Shown: positions 47,372 to 57,095, counted from the stretch's first letter. The stretch: 64,000 bases of DNA from Thermoflavimicrobium daqui (GCF_003313465.1 NZ_KZ845664.1:480946-544945); one strand, 5' to 3'. Notes: generated from the letters alone by a model not told the origin. A program made the numbers and translations.

Positions 47372-48658
47372 TTATTCACTAGCTGCATTTCCTTTGCTTT
47401 CTTCCGCAACCATTTTCTTTTCATACATTTTGAAAAACGGATAGTAAATAATTCCTGCTAAAATAATATTAATAAAAAGCAGGACTACTGCCCTCCAGTC
47501 TCCTCCGGTAGCTAAAAAAGCACCAATTGGAGCAGGAAGCACCCAAGGAGGCATGACAGCGATTCGATTGACTAAATCAAGAGAAAAGGCAATATAAGTG
47601 GTAATAACACAAACGACTGGAGAAAGGATAAATGGGATAAACATGAGTGGATTCATAACTAATGGTGCTCCGAAGATTACCGGTTCATTAATATTAAAAA
47701 TACCTGGAACAAGAGACACACGCCCAACTTGCTTTAAATAAAGCGATCGAGAAAAGAGCATTAAAATTACAAGCGAAATGGTTGTTCCTGATCCACCAAT
47801 ATACACAAACCATTGCACAAATGGTTCTACAATCATATTGGGAAGTTCTTTTCCAGCAGCTAAGGCAGCCGCGTTTTCATCAAGCAAGGCCAGCCAAACA
47901 GGTTGGAAGAAAGATCCAACTACAGCAGCTCCATGAATACCAGCTGACCATAGCAACATGGTAAAGAATACAGGAATAAGTACGCCTAAAAAGGTATTAC
48001 CAGCAAATACAGATAACGGTTTAAAGATAATCTTTAATACTTCATTAATATCAATTTCAAGTATAACGCGAATGACCCACATAGTGACAAGAATAATAAT
48101 GGCAGGAATTAGTGCCTCAAATGCACGTGAAACCGAACTAGGAACTGCTTCAGGCATTTTAATCGTAAAATTTATTTTTTTAAGGAAACGCAACACTTCA
48201 ACAGCGAATAACATGGCTAAGATAGCAACAAATAAGCCTTTCCCACCTAAATTCCCAATGGGAAGTAACATACCCATCGGTTGATCTTTAGGCAGTAGAT
48301 GATCAAGATTGACAGGAACCGTTGCCATTAGAAAGGTAGCTAGTGTTAAGATTCCACCCATCATTCCATCAATTCCATATGACTTGGCCAAGTTTCTCCC
48401 CATAGCAAACGATGCATACAATGACATCATACCGAGTGAGAGATAGTATGGAATGACAATTTTCTGCTTATATGGCTCAATAGCTTTAGCCCAGCTTTCT
48501 ACTGGTGGGTTAGCAATAATCAAAAAGAAGGAACCCACAATGATGAGGGGGAGAGTAGCGATAACCCCATCACGGATCGCACGTAAGTGCTTTTGCTCGG
48601 CAAGCTTAGTCATCGGTGGCATGAATTTCTGTTCCACCCATGTTAAAAATGCATTCAT
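47372..48658 (-). CDS. celB: PTS EIIC permease, lactose/cellobiose family
   Basis: A 428-residue membrane permease of the Lac/Cel family. The N-terminal MNAFLTWVEQKFMPPMTKLA, LPLIIVGSFFLIIANPP and the loop NINEPVIFGAPLVMNP are standard. ATG 48658 follows AAGGAGG exactly; the frame up to 48691 overlaps a cre box and is rejected. The matching IIB and IIA genes lie on the opposite strand across a 290-bp divergent region. Confidence 0.93.
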   Translation of the reverse strand: MNAFLTWVEQKFMPPMTKLAEQKHLRAIRDGVIATLPLIIVGSFFLIIANPPVESWAKAIEPYKQKIVIPYYLSLGMMSLYASFAMGRNLAKSYGIDGMMGGILTLATFLMATVPVNLDHLLPKDQPMGMLLPIGNLGGKGLFVAILAMLFAVEVLRFLKKINFTIKMPEAVPSSVSRAFEALIPAIIILVTMWVIRVILEIDINEVLKIIFKPLSVFAGNTFLGVLIPVFFTMLLWSAGIHGAAVVGSFFQPVWLALLDENAAALAAGKELPNMIVEPFVQWFVYIGGSGTTISLVILMLFSRSLYLKQVGRVSLVPGIFNINEPVIFGAPLVMNPLMFIPFILSPVVCVITTYIAFSLDLVNRIAVMPPWVLPAPIGAFLATGGDWRAVVLLFINIILAGIIYYPFFKMYEKKMVAEESKGNAASE

Positions 48659-48676
48659 TTCAAACCTCCTTATCAA

Positions 48677-48690
48677 AGAAAGCGATTTCA
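48677..48690 (-). promoter_or_regulatory. cre (CcpA) box at the celB 5' end
   Basis: AGAAAGCGATTTCA (plus strand reading) fits TGWAANCGNTNWCA at 13 of 14. It lies 19 bases before the celB start, within the leader, a position suited to roadblock repression. Confidence 0.72.
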
Positions 48691-48947
48691 TTTTAGAATA
48701 TTATACCACTTAATAAAAATAAGTCTAGCACTTTTTCAAATCTATGTATTCTTTAATATATTGTAAGTAATCTAATGAATTAGTGTTTTTCAATATGATA
48801 ATCTTATTCCCTAATTTCTATGAGATTTAACAATATAAAGCTTTAAAAAGAAATAAAATAGAACATAATTATGTAGACAGGTTTTATAAGATGAATTAAT
48901 ATAAACGTAAATATTTAAAATCAAAGTTAATTTAGGGGAGGAGCTTA

Positions 48948-49253
48948 ATGAAAGTATTAATGGTTTGCTCTGGCGGAATGTCGAGTGCAATAGTAGTTAA
49001 GTCAGTTCAACAAGAAGCTGCCAAGCAAGGCTTTTCTTTAGAAATCAAAGCAGTTGGAACGAATGAATTTGAACATGAGTTGCCTCACTATGACTTAGGT
49101 TTAGTTGCTCCACAGGTAAAACATCGGCTTTCATTTTTTCAAGAGATAGGTAAAAAGTTAGGAAAGCCTATCGAACTCATTCCCCCTATGGGTTATACTC
49201 CGCTTGGTGGCCCTAAGCTTATAAAATTGATTCGCGATCATATGAAAGATTAA
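48948..49253 (+). CDS. celA: PTS EIIB component, lactose/cellobiose family
   Basis: A 101-residue phosphocarrier with the P-loop MVCSGGMSSAIVV; Cys7 is phosphorylated. It follows GGGGAGGAG and is the first gene of the plus-strand celA-celC-kinase unit, divergent from celB. Confidence 0.93.
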   Translation: MKVLMVCSGGMSSAIVVKSVQQEAAKQGFSLEIKAVGTNEFEHELPHYDLGLVAPQVKHRLSFFQEIGKKLGKPIELIPPMGYTPLGGPKLIKLIRDHMKD

Positions 49254-49281
49254 GAAATCAATTGTATAGGAGATGAAAAAT

Positions 49282-49611
49282 ATGGACCCAAATAACAACT
49301 TAGAACAGGAAATTTTTCAAATCATTTCTCATGCTGGAACTGCACGTAGCTTTGCCTATGAAGCCTTACAAGCTGCTGAAGACTTTGATTTTTTAAAAGC
49401 GGATGAATTATTAAAGCAATCTGAAGAAGAGTTAGCTGAAGCACATAAAACCCAAACCCAATTAATTACAGCTGAGCTAAATGGTGAAAAATTAGAAAAG
49501 TCATTATTGCTCATCCATGCACAAGACCATTTAATGACAGCGATTTCAGAACAAAAACTAATTGAGCGTATTATTCGTTTGACGAAGAAGCTGAGAGAAA
49601 AAACGTCATAA
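49282..49611 (+). CDS. celC: PTS EIIA component, lactose/cellobiose family
   Basis: A 109-residue helical trimer-type EIIA. The active His79 and metal Asp82 are in LLIHAQDHLMTA. ATG 49282 is 9 bases after AGGAG; ATG 49273 adjoins that site and is less likely. It sits 28 bases after celA and 12 before a sugar kinase gene. Confidence 0.92.
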   Translation: MDPNNNLEQEIFQIISHAGTARSFAYEALQAAEDFDFLKADELLKQSEEELAEAHKTQTQLITAELNGEKLEKSLLLIHAQDHLMTAISEQKLIERIIRLTKKLREKTS

Positions 49612-49623
49612 GGGGCTCTAGAA

Positions 49624-50526
49624 ATGAAGTATATCATTGGTGTAGACGGTGGCGGTACCAAAACGGAGGCAGTTGGCTATGACTTATCAGGTCAGGAATT
49701 AGCACGTGGTTCTAGAGGGTTTGCCAACGTCTGTGTTGATGCAGAAGAGGCAATTTTGAATATTGTAGAAGCAATCCGTTCTTGTATGGACCAGATCAAA
49801 ACAGGAGAGTGTCTTTATCTGTATCTCGGACTGGCTGGAAGTGAAAGTGGTAAGAATATAGATCAATTAGAAGAAGCCTTAAAGAAAAACTTTGGAGTTC
49901 CCTTTTCCATTGTCAATGATGCACCTATTGCTCATGCAGCTGCATTGGAAGGAAAAGATGGGATTTTGACTATTTCAGGAACTGGCTCGATTTGCTATGG
50001 AGTTAATCAAGGAAAGCAAGTGTTTGTTGGTGGATGGGGAAATTTACTAGGAGATGAAGGTAGTGGGTACTGGATAGCAATCGAAGCCCTTCGCCAACTC
50101 ATTCGTGAAGGTGAACAGGACCTACCGTATAGTCTACTAAGTCAAGAGCTGCTTACTTATTTCAAAATCAATGATCTACGCCAAATGATAGGAATCATTT
50201 ATTCTTCTTCTAAGGGAGAAATTGCCGCACTTGTTCCAGTTGTTGTAAAAGCCGCCGAGCAAGGTGATCTGAATGCTCAAAATATTTTACAAAGAGCAGG
50301 TCAACATTTAGCTGAGATTACCGTTTATTGCTGGAAAAAGCTTCGATTAAAGGATGAAGTATATATCGGAATGAATGGAAGTATTTTACACAATGTAAAA
50401 CAAGTACAAGAAGCTTTTATTCAACAGGTTCAAAAAGAAATTCCTCAAGCAGTAGTGGTTACCAATCAAGCTCCAGCAACGAAAGGTGGCTATTATCTAG
50501 CATTAAAAGAATTAGATAAGATATGA
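49624..50526 (+). CDS. BadF/BadG-type ATPase, probable N-acetylglucosamine kinase
   Basis: A 300-residue ASKHA-fold kinase. The phosphate-1 loop is GVDGGGTKTEAVGYD, the phosphate-2 loop TISGTGSICYG, and GWGNLLGDEGSGYWI is the sugar-side motif of eukaryotic-type GlcNAc kinases. In a cellobiose/chitobiose-type PTS unit it may phosphorylate the free sugar released by a phospho-glycosidase. Substrate (glucose, glucosamine or GlcNAc) is not certain. Ends with a strong terminator. Confidence 0.88.
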   Translation: MKYIIGVDGGGTKTEAVGYDLSGQELARGSRGFANVCVDAEEAILNIVEAIRSCMDQIKTGECLYLYLGLAGSESGKNIDQLEEALKKNFGVPFSIVNDAPIAHAAALEGKDGILTISGTGSICYGVNQGKQVFVGGWGNLLGDEGSGYWIAIEALRQLIREGEQDLPYSLLSQELLTYFKINDLRQMIGIIYSSSKGEIAALVPVVVKAAEQGDLNAQNILQRAGQHLAEITVYCWKKLRLKDEVYIGMNGSILHNVKQVQEAFIQQVQKEIPQAVVVTNQAPATKGGYYLALKELDKI

Positions 50527-50556
50527 AAAAGCGGGAATTACCCCGCTTTTTTATTT
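50526..50556 (+). terminator. Rho-independent terminator of celA-celC-kinase
   Basis: aaaaagcggg pairs with cccgctttttt around a short loop. A near copy occurs at 51193-51221. Confidence 0.9.
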
Positions 50557-50576
50557 GAACATATATAAAAAATTCC

Positions 50577-51062
50577 TTATTTTAGAAAGCCACCTTGGTA
50601 GGTTAATGAAAAAACTTCAATTCCAGTACACATACATTTGATATTTTCTGCTCCAGTAAACAAAGCGATACTTCCATTAAATTGATTACTATATAAATAG
50701 GATCCTTTTGTCATCTGAGCAGGCCCACGTAAAGATTGTGTTTGATTTTCTAAAAAGATAGCTTCATTAAGTACTTGATAAATTTTTGTTATTTCTTTTA
50801 TATCTGTGATGTCTGAGGTGATTCCTCCATAGTAATTCATTGTCCAAATAGGATCATTTTTTAAAAAAACGATGTCTTGTCCGGAAAAGTAGAGGGAACC
50901 AAAATAAATACTCCAATATCGAAAAGGGTCTTGATCATATTCATACTGTTTTGAATTGGGTGGAGAATAAGCCTGATTTGTTGGTTTAGATGTGAATGAA
51001 CTTTTTTGAGCTTCATTCAAAAAGGAAAGAAAAGCTTTCTGATCAAATAGTGGTTGTATCAT
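50577..51062 (-). CDS. DUF5680-like hypothetical protein
   Basis: A 161-residue soluble protein. YWSIYFGSLYFSGQDIVFL and DPIWTMNYYGGI resemble the DUF5680 domain (YxDxYFG...FxGQE, PIWxMxYxG). The function of that domain is unknown to me. AGAGGAG lies 9 bases before ATG 51062. It stands alone between two similar terminators and next to the lanthipeptide locus; no functional link is evident. Confidence 0.72.
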   Translation of the reverse strand: MIQPLFDQKAFLSFLNEAQKSSFTSKPTNQAYSPPNSKQYEYDQDPFRYWSIYFGSLYFSGQDIVFLKNDPIWTMNYYGGITSDITDIKEITKIYQVLNEAIFLENQTQSLRGPAQMTKGSYLYSNQFNGSIALFTGAENIKCMCTGIEVFSLTYQGGFLK

Positions 51063-51192
51063 AATGATTTATCTCCTCTTTATATTGGAAATTTCGGATC
51101 TCGATGTGTTGTATAAAAAGAAGAAATATCTCTAGCGACCGTTTTGGATCAGTGATTAACTAGCATTTCATATCAAAAATATAGGTTATTAC

Positions 51193-51221
51193 AAAAGCGG
51201 GGGGTACCCCACTTTTTAATT
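51193..51221 (+). terminator. Terminator-like hairpin, near copy of the one at 50526
   Basis: aaagcgggg pairs with ccccacttt (one G-T pair) followed by TTAATTT. Sequence close to the kinase terminator suggests duplication or convergent use. Confidence 0.65.
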
Positions 51222-51292
51222 TATTAATATAATTATAATTTATCTTATACTAGAATATTATTTGATATTTATAATAAATTTTTTAATATCTA

Positions 51293-51321
51293 TTGCATAA
51301 AAATGATAGCTGATATATATT
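51293..51321 (+). promoter_or_regulatory. Probable lanB-lanT promoter
   Basis: TTGCAT (51293-51298) and TATATT (51316-51321) are 17 bp apart, about 170 bases before lanB. Confidence 0.5.
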
Positions 51322-51490
51322 AATGAAAAAGAAAAAGAAGCTGAATTATAAAAAAATAATACAAATAATGATAAGTTTTATATATCTTATAATCTAGAGA
51401 CAACATGGGTGAAAAGCAACAGAAAGAGGAAGTCCCAATCAACTAAGTTCATAAAGTTATAAGAGGAAATTCATAATGGAGGAAATCTTT

Positions 51491-54400
51491 ATGAAAGATC
51501 AAGCAAAGTATCAGTGTTACCCTTTTTTTATTGCTCGTACAACACTCAATTCCTATAGTAAGTATATCAGCCAATGGGAAAGTTGGGGATTTATTTTTAA
51601 GAGGGACGATTTAGAAAAGTTATTCATTGAGGATAAAAAGTTTCAGGAAAGTGTGTTAGTATCATCGAAAAATTTATATCTGTCTATTTTGGAAAATAAC
51701 TACAAATTAACCAATAAACATTTTATTAGTTTATTAAAATATTTTATTAGAAACTCTACACGGACCACTCCATATGGTTTAACCGCTGGAGTTAGTACTG
51801 GGAGGTTCTCAGAAGAGACTTCTATCAATATAGGCTCTGATTCCTCCATAAAAAAGATTGCTCGACCCGATATGGAATGGTTATATAAAGTTATTAAAAA
51901 ATCAGAAGAAATATTAGGTATCAAGTTAAGAGTCAGGATAAATAATACTCTCCTAAATAAAGGGTATAAATTAGTAAATGTATGGAATACATACTTAAAA
52001 TCTCCTTTTGACAAGAATAAAGAAATAGTAGATCAAGTAAGCATTAATAATACAAAGGCTGTTCAAATTGTATTTAACAGTATACAAGACGACTTTATGA
52101 GTATAAAAGATCTTTTGACTATCCTTCACGAACATTATCCAGATGTAAATGAGACAGTGTTTCATAACTTTATCAGTGAGCTCATAGGAAAAGAATATTT
52201 AATCAGTGATTTAAGAGAAAATCTCCTTAATAATCATCAATTTGAAACTTTGATAGATAAGCTTGCAAAATATCAAATTCGAAGTGACTATTTTGATAAA
52301 TTGGAAAGCATTGAAGAGAAAATTACCTATTATAATCATTTAGAGATAGGTAAAGGCATTGATACGTATGTATCATTAATAAATCAAATGGAAGAGATCG
52401 CAACTTCCCAAAACTATTTGCAAGTGGATATGTACAGGAATCCCGAACAAATGGATTTGGATCAAAACACAAAAAATGATGTGGAAGAATTGGCAGACTT
52501 TTTATCTATATTTGCTACTCCAAGAGAGGAGTCTTCTTTGCAAAATTATAAGAATAAGTTTATAGATAAATATGGTAGACGAGAAGTAAATTTGCTTGAA
52601 GTAATCGATGAAGTCTATGGCATCGGATTACCGAATCGGACGGAAGAGAATATGATTCAGAGAGATCAGGAAGATATATTAGAAGAATATTTAAACAATA
52701 GACTAATCTATTGTCTGGAAAATCAACAAAATGAAATAAGTATATCTGAAGAATTTGTATCGAATTTAAGAAGGAGAAGTATTGAGGAAGAAGCATATGC
52801 AAATTCAAATGATAAAAAAAGCTTACCAAGATCGATAGAACTTTCATTATTTATCCTTGACAACCAAAAGGATCAAAGAAGATATATATGTAGTCCATTA
52901 ATAGGAAGTGAATCAGCTGGGCAATCCATAGGGAGATTTATGCACTTGTTAAATAATAAAGAAGAGATATTACATAACCTAAAACAAGTTGAACAAACAA
53001 GCAATAAAGAAACAGTAGAAATAACTTTCATACCTAAAATAGGTAGAAATGCGAACGTTATGGCCTGTGAAACCTTTCGAGATACCTTTTTAGAGTTTGG
53101 CTCTAAGACTCATTTACCAGAGAAAAAAAGTATATCTCTAGAGGATATCTATATTGGTTTAAAAGGAAACCATTTTTACTTTCGATCTAAGTCTACCAAT
53201 AACATACTTTCATTTAGTGTAAATAACAAGTTTAACTCTAATTATTACCCACCCTTATTCAAATTTATGATTGATGCAAGTAGAGATAGACAAAAAAATA
53301 TTTTTCATGTCATTCAAGTAATTGATAGGATTTCAAGGAAGTTTATAAAGTTTCCTAGAGTTTCTTATAAGAATTTAATTTTATCCCCCGCTGTCTGGAG
53401 ATTGGAATCTTCTTTCTTTAAAAGGGGAAATCAAATTGTTAGTAAAAATGAGTTTACCAAATTACTGGCTGAATATCGATTAAAATACAAAATACCTGAT
53501 CAGGTTTTTGTTCAAGAATGGGATCAACGATTATTGTTAGATCTAAATGATCAGCAATGTATTGAGTTACTCTATAGCTTTTATAGAAAAAATGACAAAA
53601 TCAAACTACTAGAAACAATCTTTAAGACGAATGATCAAATTACTAAGGATAGCGAAGGAAACCGCTATTTAAGTGAGTTCGTGTTCCTGTTACAACAGAA
53701 ACGGCCAGAGAAACAAATTTTTAATATGGATAAAGCAGTAGAAAAAATATCGAATGTCAGTGAGGACTCTGATCAGAGAGTTTTTTTTCCTTTTTCAAGA
53801 TGGATGTATTTAAAGATGTATATTCAGCCTGAGTTAGAAAATGAAGTACTTATTAGTTATATTTATCAATTTGCCAATAAACTGGTCGCTTTAAATTTAG
53901 CGAAAAAGTTTTTCTTTATTCGTTATAAAGATAACAAGCAACATATCCGGCTTCGATTTGATTTAGCAATGGATATTGATTTTAATCATTTGTTAAAAGA
54001 AACCATTCGTTTTTCCGAAGAATTAAAGCGATTAAAGATTATGGGAGCTTGGTCTATTGATAGTTATGAACGTGAATTAGAGCGTTATGGTGGAATGCAA
54101 TGCATAGAGCAAGCAGAAGAATTTTTCTACGATGATAGTCTAGCCACTATCGAAATACTGAAGGCAATGGAAGAAAATAATATCACAATGGATGAAGACA
54201 CAATTGTGGTAATTTCACTTGCCAAATTAATGCATGATGCTGGGATATCAATAGAGAAACAATTTGAAATATTGGATTCCGTCGTAAAAAAAGATGATTA
54301 TAGAGATTTATTTAATAAAGATAGGAAAAATTGGATTAAAATGATCAATTCTGATCATAATTGGGAGGAATTAAGAAGTACCGATGATGGCTTAAGGTTA

Positions 54401-54649
54401 TTTCATATTTTAGAAAAAAGAAGTGATTCCATTCTTAGATATTGGACACAAGTTGAAGAGGAAGCCATGAGAGGAAGTATTACGAATTCACCCAAACATA
54501 TTCTTTTAAGTCTTATTCATATGCATTTTAATCGATTTTTCGGAGTCGATAAAAATAAAGAGAAACGAGGAATGGCTTTGCTTCGTCACTCTTTGCACGC
54601 ACGATTGGGCTATAAGAAAGCGCAGGCGAAGGCTTTTGAAAAACAATAA
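51491..54649 (+). CDS. lanB: Class I lantibiotic dehydratase LanB (full length)
   Basis: A 1052-residue enzyme that glutamylates Ser and Thr of a lanthipeptide precursor with Glu-tRNA and then eliminates glutamate to form dehydroamino acids. The N-terminal glutamylation part has RNSTRTTPYGLTAGVSTGRF and RPDMEWLY; the middle has GSESAGQSIGRF; the C-terminal elimination (SpaB_C/thiopeptide-type) part has PFSRWMYLKMYIQ and KKFFFIRYKDNKQHIRLRF. Length and domain order match NisB/SpaB. ATG 51491 is 8 bases after GGAGG; ATG 51476 is an alternative. The base composition is more AT-rich than neighbours. It overlaps lanT by 14 bases. No precursor gene or intact cyclase is nearby. Confidence 0.92.
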   Translation: MKDQAKYQCYPFFIARTTLNSYSKYISQWESWGFIFKRDDLEKLFIEDKKFQESVLVSSKNLYLSILENNYKLTNKHFISLLKYFIRNSTRTTPYGLTAGVSTGRFSEETSINIGSDSSIKKIARPDMEWLYKVIKKSEEILGIKLRVRINNTLLNKGYKLVNVWNTYLKSPFDKNKEIVDQVSINNTKAVQIVFNSIQDDFMSIKDLLTILHEHYPDVNETVFHNFISELIGKEYLISDLRENLLNNHQFETLIDKLAKYQIRSDYFDKLESIEEKITYYNHLEIGKGIDTYVSLINQMEEIATSQNYLQVDMYRNPEQMDLDQNTKNDVEELADFLSIFATPREESSLQNYKNKFIDKYGRREVNLLEVIDEVYGIGLPNRTEENMIQRDQEDILEEYLNNRLIYCLENQQNEISISEEFVSNLRRRSIEEEAYANSNDKKSLPRSIELSLFILDNQKDQRRYICSPLIGSESAGQSIGRFMHLLNNKEEILHNLKQVEQTSNKETVEITFIPKIGRNANVMACETFRDTFLEFGSKTHLPEKKSISLEDIYIGLKGNHFYFRSKSTNNILSFSVNNKFNSNYYPPLFKFMIDASRDRQKNIFHVIQVIDRISRKFIKFPRVSYKNLILSPAVWRLESSFFKRGNQIVSKNEFTKLLAEYRLKYKIPDQVFVQEWDQRLLLDLNDQQCIELLYSFYRKNDKIKLLETIFKTNDQITKDSEGNRYLSEFVFLLQQKRPEKQIFNMDKAVEKISNVSEDSDQRVFFPFSRWMYLKMYIQPELENEVLISYIYQFANKLVALNLAKKFFFIRYKDNKQHIRLRFDLAMDIDFNHLLKETIRFSEELKRLKIMGAWSIDSYERELERYGGMQCIEQAEEFFYDDSLATIEILKAMEENNITMDEDTIVVISLAKLMHDAGISIEKQFEILDSVVKKDDYRDLFNKDRKNWIKMINSDHNWEELRSTDDGLRLFHILEKRSDSILRYWTQVEEEAMRGSITNSPKHILLSLIHMHFNRFFGVDKNKEKRGMALLRHSLHARLGYKKAQAKAFEKQ

Positions 54650-56444
54650 TAATAAGAGGGAAGTTTTTTCTACAATAAAAAATGTGATAGAGATAGTAAG
54701 GCTAATCTTAACATTTAAAAAAAAATATCTGGTTATCACTTCTATTTTAACTATTTTAATGGGTTTTCTACCTTTTGTTAGTTTGCTCAATACACAAACT
54801 ATTATGAACACCATTCAATCTAGTAATGGTAAAGCATTTAATACAATCATCATTAGCATGATTATATTTGTAGTGATTGAAATTATCACTGAGGTTGTAA
54901 CTTCACTGAATAGCTATTACTCTGCTGTATATAATGACTATTTGTCATATGAATTTAATCTAAAAGTATTAAAGAAAACAAAGGAGTTTGGCCTCAAAGA
55001 GTTTGAAAATCCTGGTATTTATGATTTGATTCAAAGAGCTGAGCAAGAAGCAGGACTTCGGCCTTATAAAATCTTAACCTCTTTGTTTAGCTTGTTTTCT
55101 GCTTTGATTAAATTGGTATTCTCTATTTCTATTTTGGTGATATGGCATTGGTGGATTTTGTTCGTCGTTTTATTTTTCCCGATGATCGCTAGTTTATATT
55201 TTTTTAAAATTAGTAAAGAAGAGTATTTAGTATATTTTAATCGTACGAAACATGAAAGAAAATCCTGGTATATTGCTCATCTATTAACTAAAGATCTATT
55301 TGTCAAAGAGGTTAAGGCTTTGAATTTAACGGATTTCTTGACTGAGAAGTTTAAAACTATTAGGTATAAATTTGTTACTGAAAATAGGGTTTTAAATAAA
55401 AGACGAACAAAGTTTACGTTTTTCTTTCAGATTTTGAACTTAGTATTTACGAGCTCGATCGTATTATTAGCAATCTTTGAGTCTTTTGTCGGGAAGATTT
55501 TAATCGGAAACTTAATGACATATATACGTACGATCTCTATGGTGGAAGAGAATGTAAAATTAATTATTACTCAATTTTTCTCGATTCATCAAGATGGTCT
55601 ACATGCTTCAGAATTAGTTCGCTTTTTAAGATATAAAGTTAAAGAGCAAGCGAATGAAACAGGAGAAAAAATCGTAGTTAATGAGATTCAGAAGATTGAG
55701 CTTCGAAATGTTTCATATCAATATGATGGAAAGGAAGATTATGCACTAAAGAACATCAATCTAGTGATTAACAAAGGAGATAAAATTGCTCTGGTCGGTG
55801 AAAATGGTTCTGGAAAGACAACATTAATAAAATTACTTATGAATTTATATCATGACTATACTGGAGAAATCCTGATTAATGGAATCAATATAAAAAATAT
55901 AAACATGGAGAAATTGAAACAGAAGGTTTCTGTGATTTTTCAGGATTTCAATGAGTATCAATTTCGTGTAAGAGAGAATATTGGTTTTGGCAAATTAGAC
56001 CAACTAGAAAATGATCACTCGATTATTAAAGCAAGCCAAGATGCTGGAGCCGATTCTTTTATTGAACAGTTACCTAAAAAGTATGATCAACAAGTAGGGC
56101 AATGGTTTGAAGGAGGAGTGCAACTTTCGGGCGGTCAATGGCAAAAATTAGCAATTGCTAGAGCTTTTGTTAGGGATGCAGATTTTTATGTTTTTGATGA
56201 ACCAACAGCTGCCTTAGACCCACTTTCAGAATTTCAGCTATTTAAAAGAATTGCTATGGTAACAAAAGATAAGATAGGCATATTTATTACTCACCGCTTT
56301 ATTAATGCTAGATCTGCGAATCGAATCATTGTTTTAGAACAGGGTCAGATTATTGAGGAAGGAACACATGAGAAGTTAATGGACAATAAAGGGAAATATG
56401 CAATGTTATATGATTTGCAATTAGGTATGATGGGCAAGAAATAA
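54636..56444 (+). CDS. lanT: Lanthipeptide ABC exporter LanT (NisT/SpaT type)
   Basis: A 602-residue membrane-ATPase half transporter. Six membrane helices (about 20-330) precede an ATPase domain (about 355-595) with Walker A GENGSGKTTLIKLL, signature LSGGQWQKLAIARA and Walker B FYVFDEPTAALDP. There is no N-terminal C39 peptidase, so leader removal would need another protease. The TTG start lies within the lanB end, which implies coupling. The gene appears intact, unlike the genes that follow. Confidence 0.9.
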   Translation: MKNNNNKREVFSTIKNVIEIVRLILTFKKKYLVITSILTILMGFLPFVSLLNTQTIMNTIQSSNGKAFNTIIISMIIFVVIEIITEVVTSLNSYYSAVYNDYLSYEFNLKVLKKTKEFGLKEFENPGIYDLIQRAEQEAGLRPYKILTSLFSLFSALIKLVFSISILVIWHWWILFVVLFFPMIASLYFFKISKEEYLVYFNRTKHERKSWYIAHLLTKDLFVKEVKALNLTDFLTEKFKTIRYKFVTENRVLNKRRTKFTFFFQILNLVFTSSIVLLAIFESFVGKILIGNLMTYIRTISMVEENVKLIITQFFSIHQDGLHASELVRFLRYKVKEQANETGEKIVVNEIQKIELRNVSYQYDGKEDYALKNINLVINKGDKIALVGENGSGKTTLIKLLMNLYHDYTGEILINGINIKNINMEKLKQKVSVIFQDFNEYQFRVRENIGFGKLDQLENDHSIIKASQDAGADSFIEQLPKKYDQQVGQWFEGGVQLSGGQWQKLAIARAFVRDADFYVFDEPTAALDPLSEFQLFKRIAMVTKDKIGIFITHRFINARSANRIIVLEQGQIIEEGTHEKLMDNKGKYAMLYDLQLGMMGKK

Positions 56445-56502
56445 CTGAATCCCAAGAGCTAACTATAAAGTCATGATAAGATCCATATGATTTGGTGAAG
56501 CT

Positions 56503-57095
56503 GATGGTATTGAAAAAAATTTTTTTTACACATCAACCAGAGAAATGAATACTTTCACAATTCCTGTATATAGTCATTATGATCCAAATGAAAAAATAAT
56601 ATTTTATTTTTAACCGATTTTCTTCAACCTTTGAGTTAAATGAATCCAATCATTATATTATCGTAGCACCAGAGATAAGTAGTTTTACTGAAGAACTAAC
56701 TATTCACGACGATCCCATGCTATATCAATTTTTAACAGAAAAAGAAAATATTATTTATATTGCAACAGGATCATTCGCGAAACAAGATGACAGTTTTTAT
56801 GTTCATTTGATCGATGCGTTTCAGAATACAGATTATAACCTGGTTATTTCCTAGAATAAAGACGAAAGGTTAATTCAGGATATTATAATCAAGCTAATTT
56901 ACTTATTAGACAGTTTGTAACGCAATAATTTGTATTAAAGTATACTTATTTATTTGTTACTTCAGGAGGATTTAATAGTATATAAGAGTCAATCTATTAT
57001 CAGGTACCCATGTTGGTAAATCCGATTAGCTCAGAACAGGTTTTAAACGGATTAATCATTGAGAATTAGGGTTGGGGTTAACAACCGATAAAAAA
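56503..57095 (+). pseudogene. Glycosyltransferase relic (MGT/GT1 family)
   Basis: Fragments in several frames match the macrolide-type UDP-glycosyltransferases: a start-like MVLKKIFFTHQPEK (56503), the middle segment 56612-56854 with YIIVAPEIS and IIYIATGSFAKQDD then FQNTDYNLVIS, and the sugar-donor region TSGGFNSI-stop-ESIYYQVPMLVNP followed after a one-base shift by LGLGLTTDKK. Stops and frameshifts interrupt it and about half of the usual 390 residues is gone. It follows lanT in the same direction, so the lanthipeptide may once have been glycosylated. Confidence 0.72.

Larger units (their letters stand above)
51063..51490. other. AT-rich leader region before lanB
   Basis: This 428-bp region holds a terminator hairpin (51193-51221) and a likely promoter (51293-51321), with no precursor peptide gene. 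A 13-codon frame at 51404-51445 has no ribosome site. Confidence 0.6.

Noticed and set aside
51404..51445. 13-codon frame upstream of lanB as a lanA remnant
   Set aside because: It has no Ser, Thr or Cys core, no recognisable leader motif and no ribosome site.
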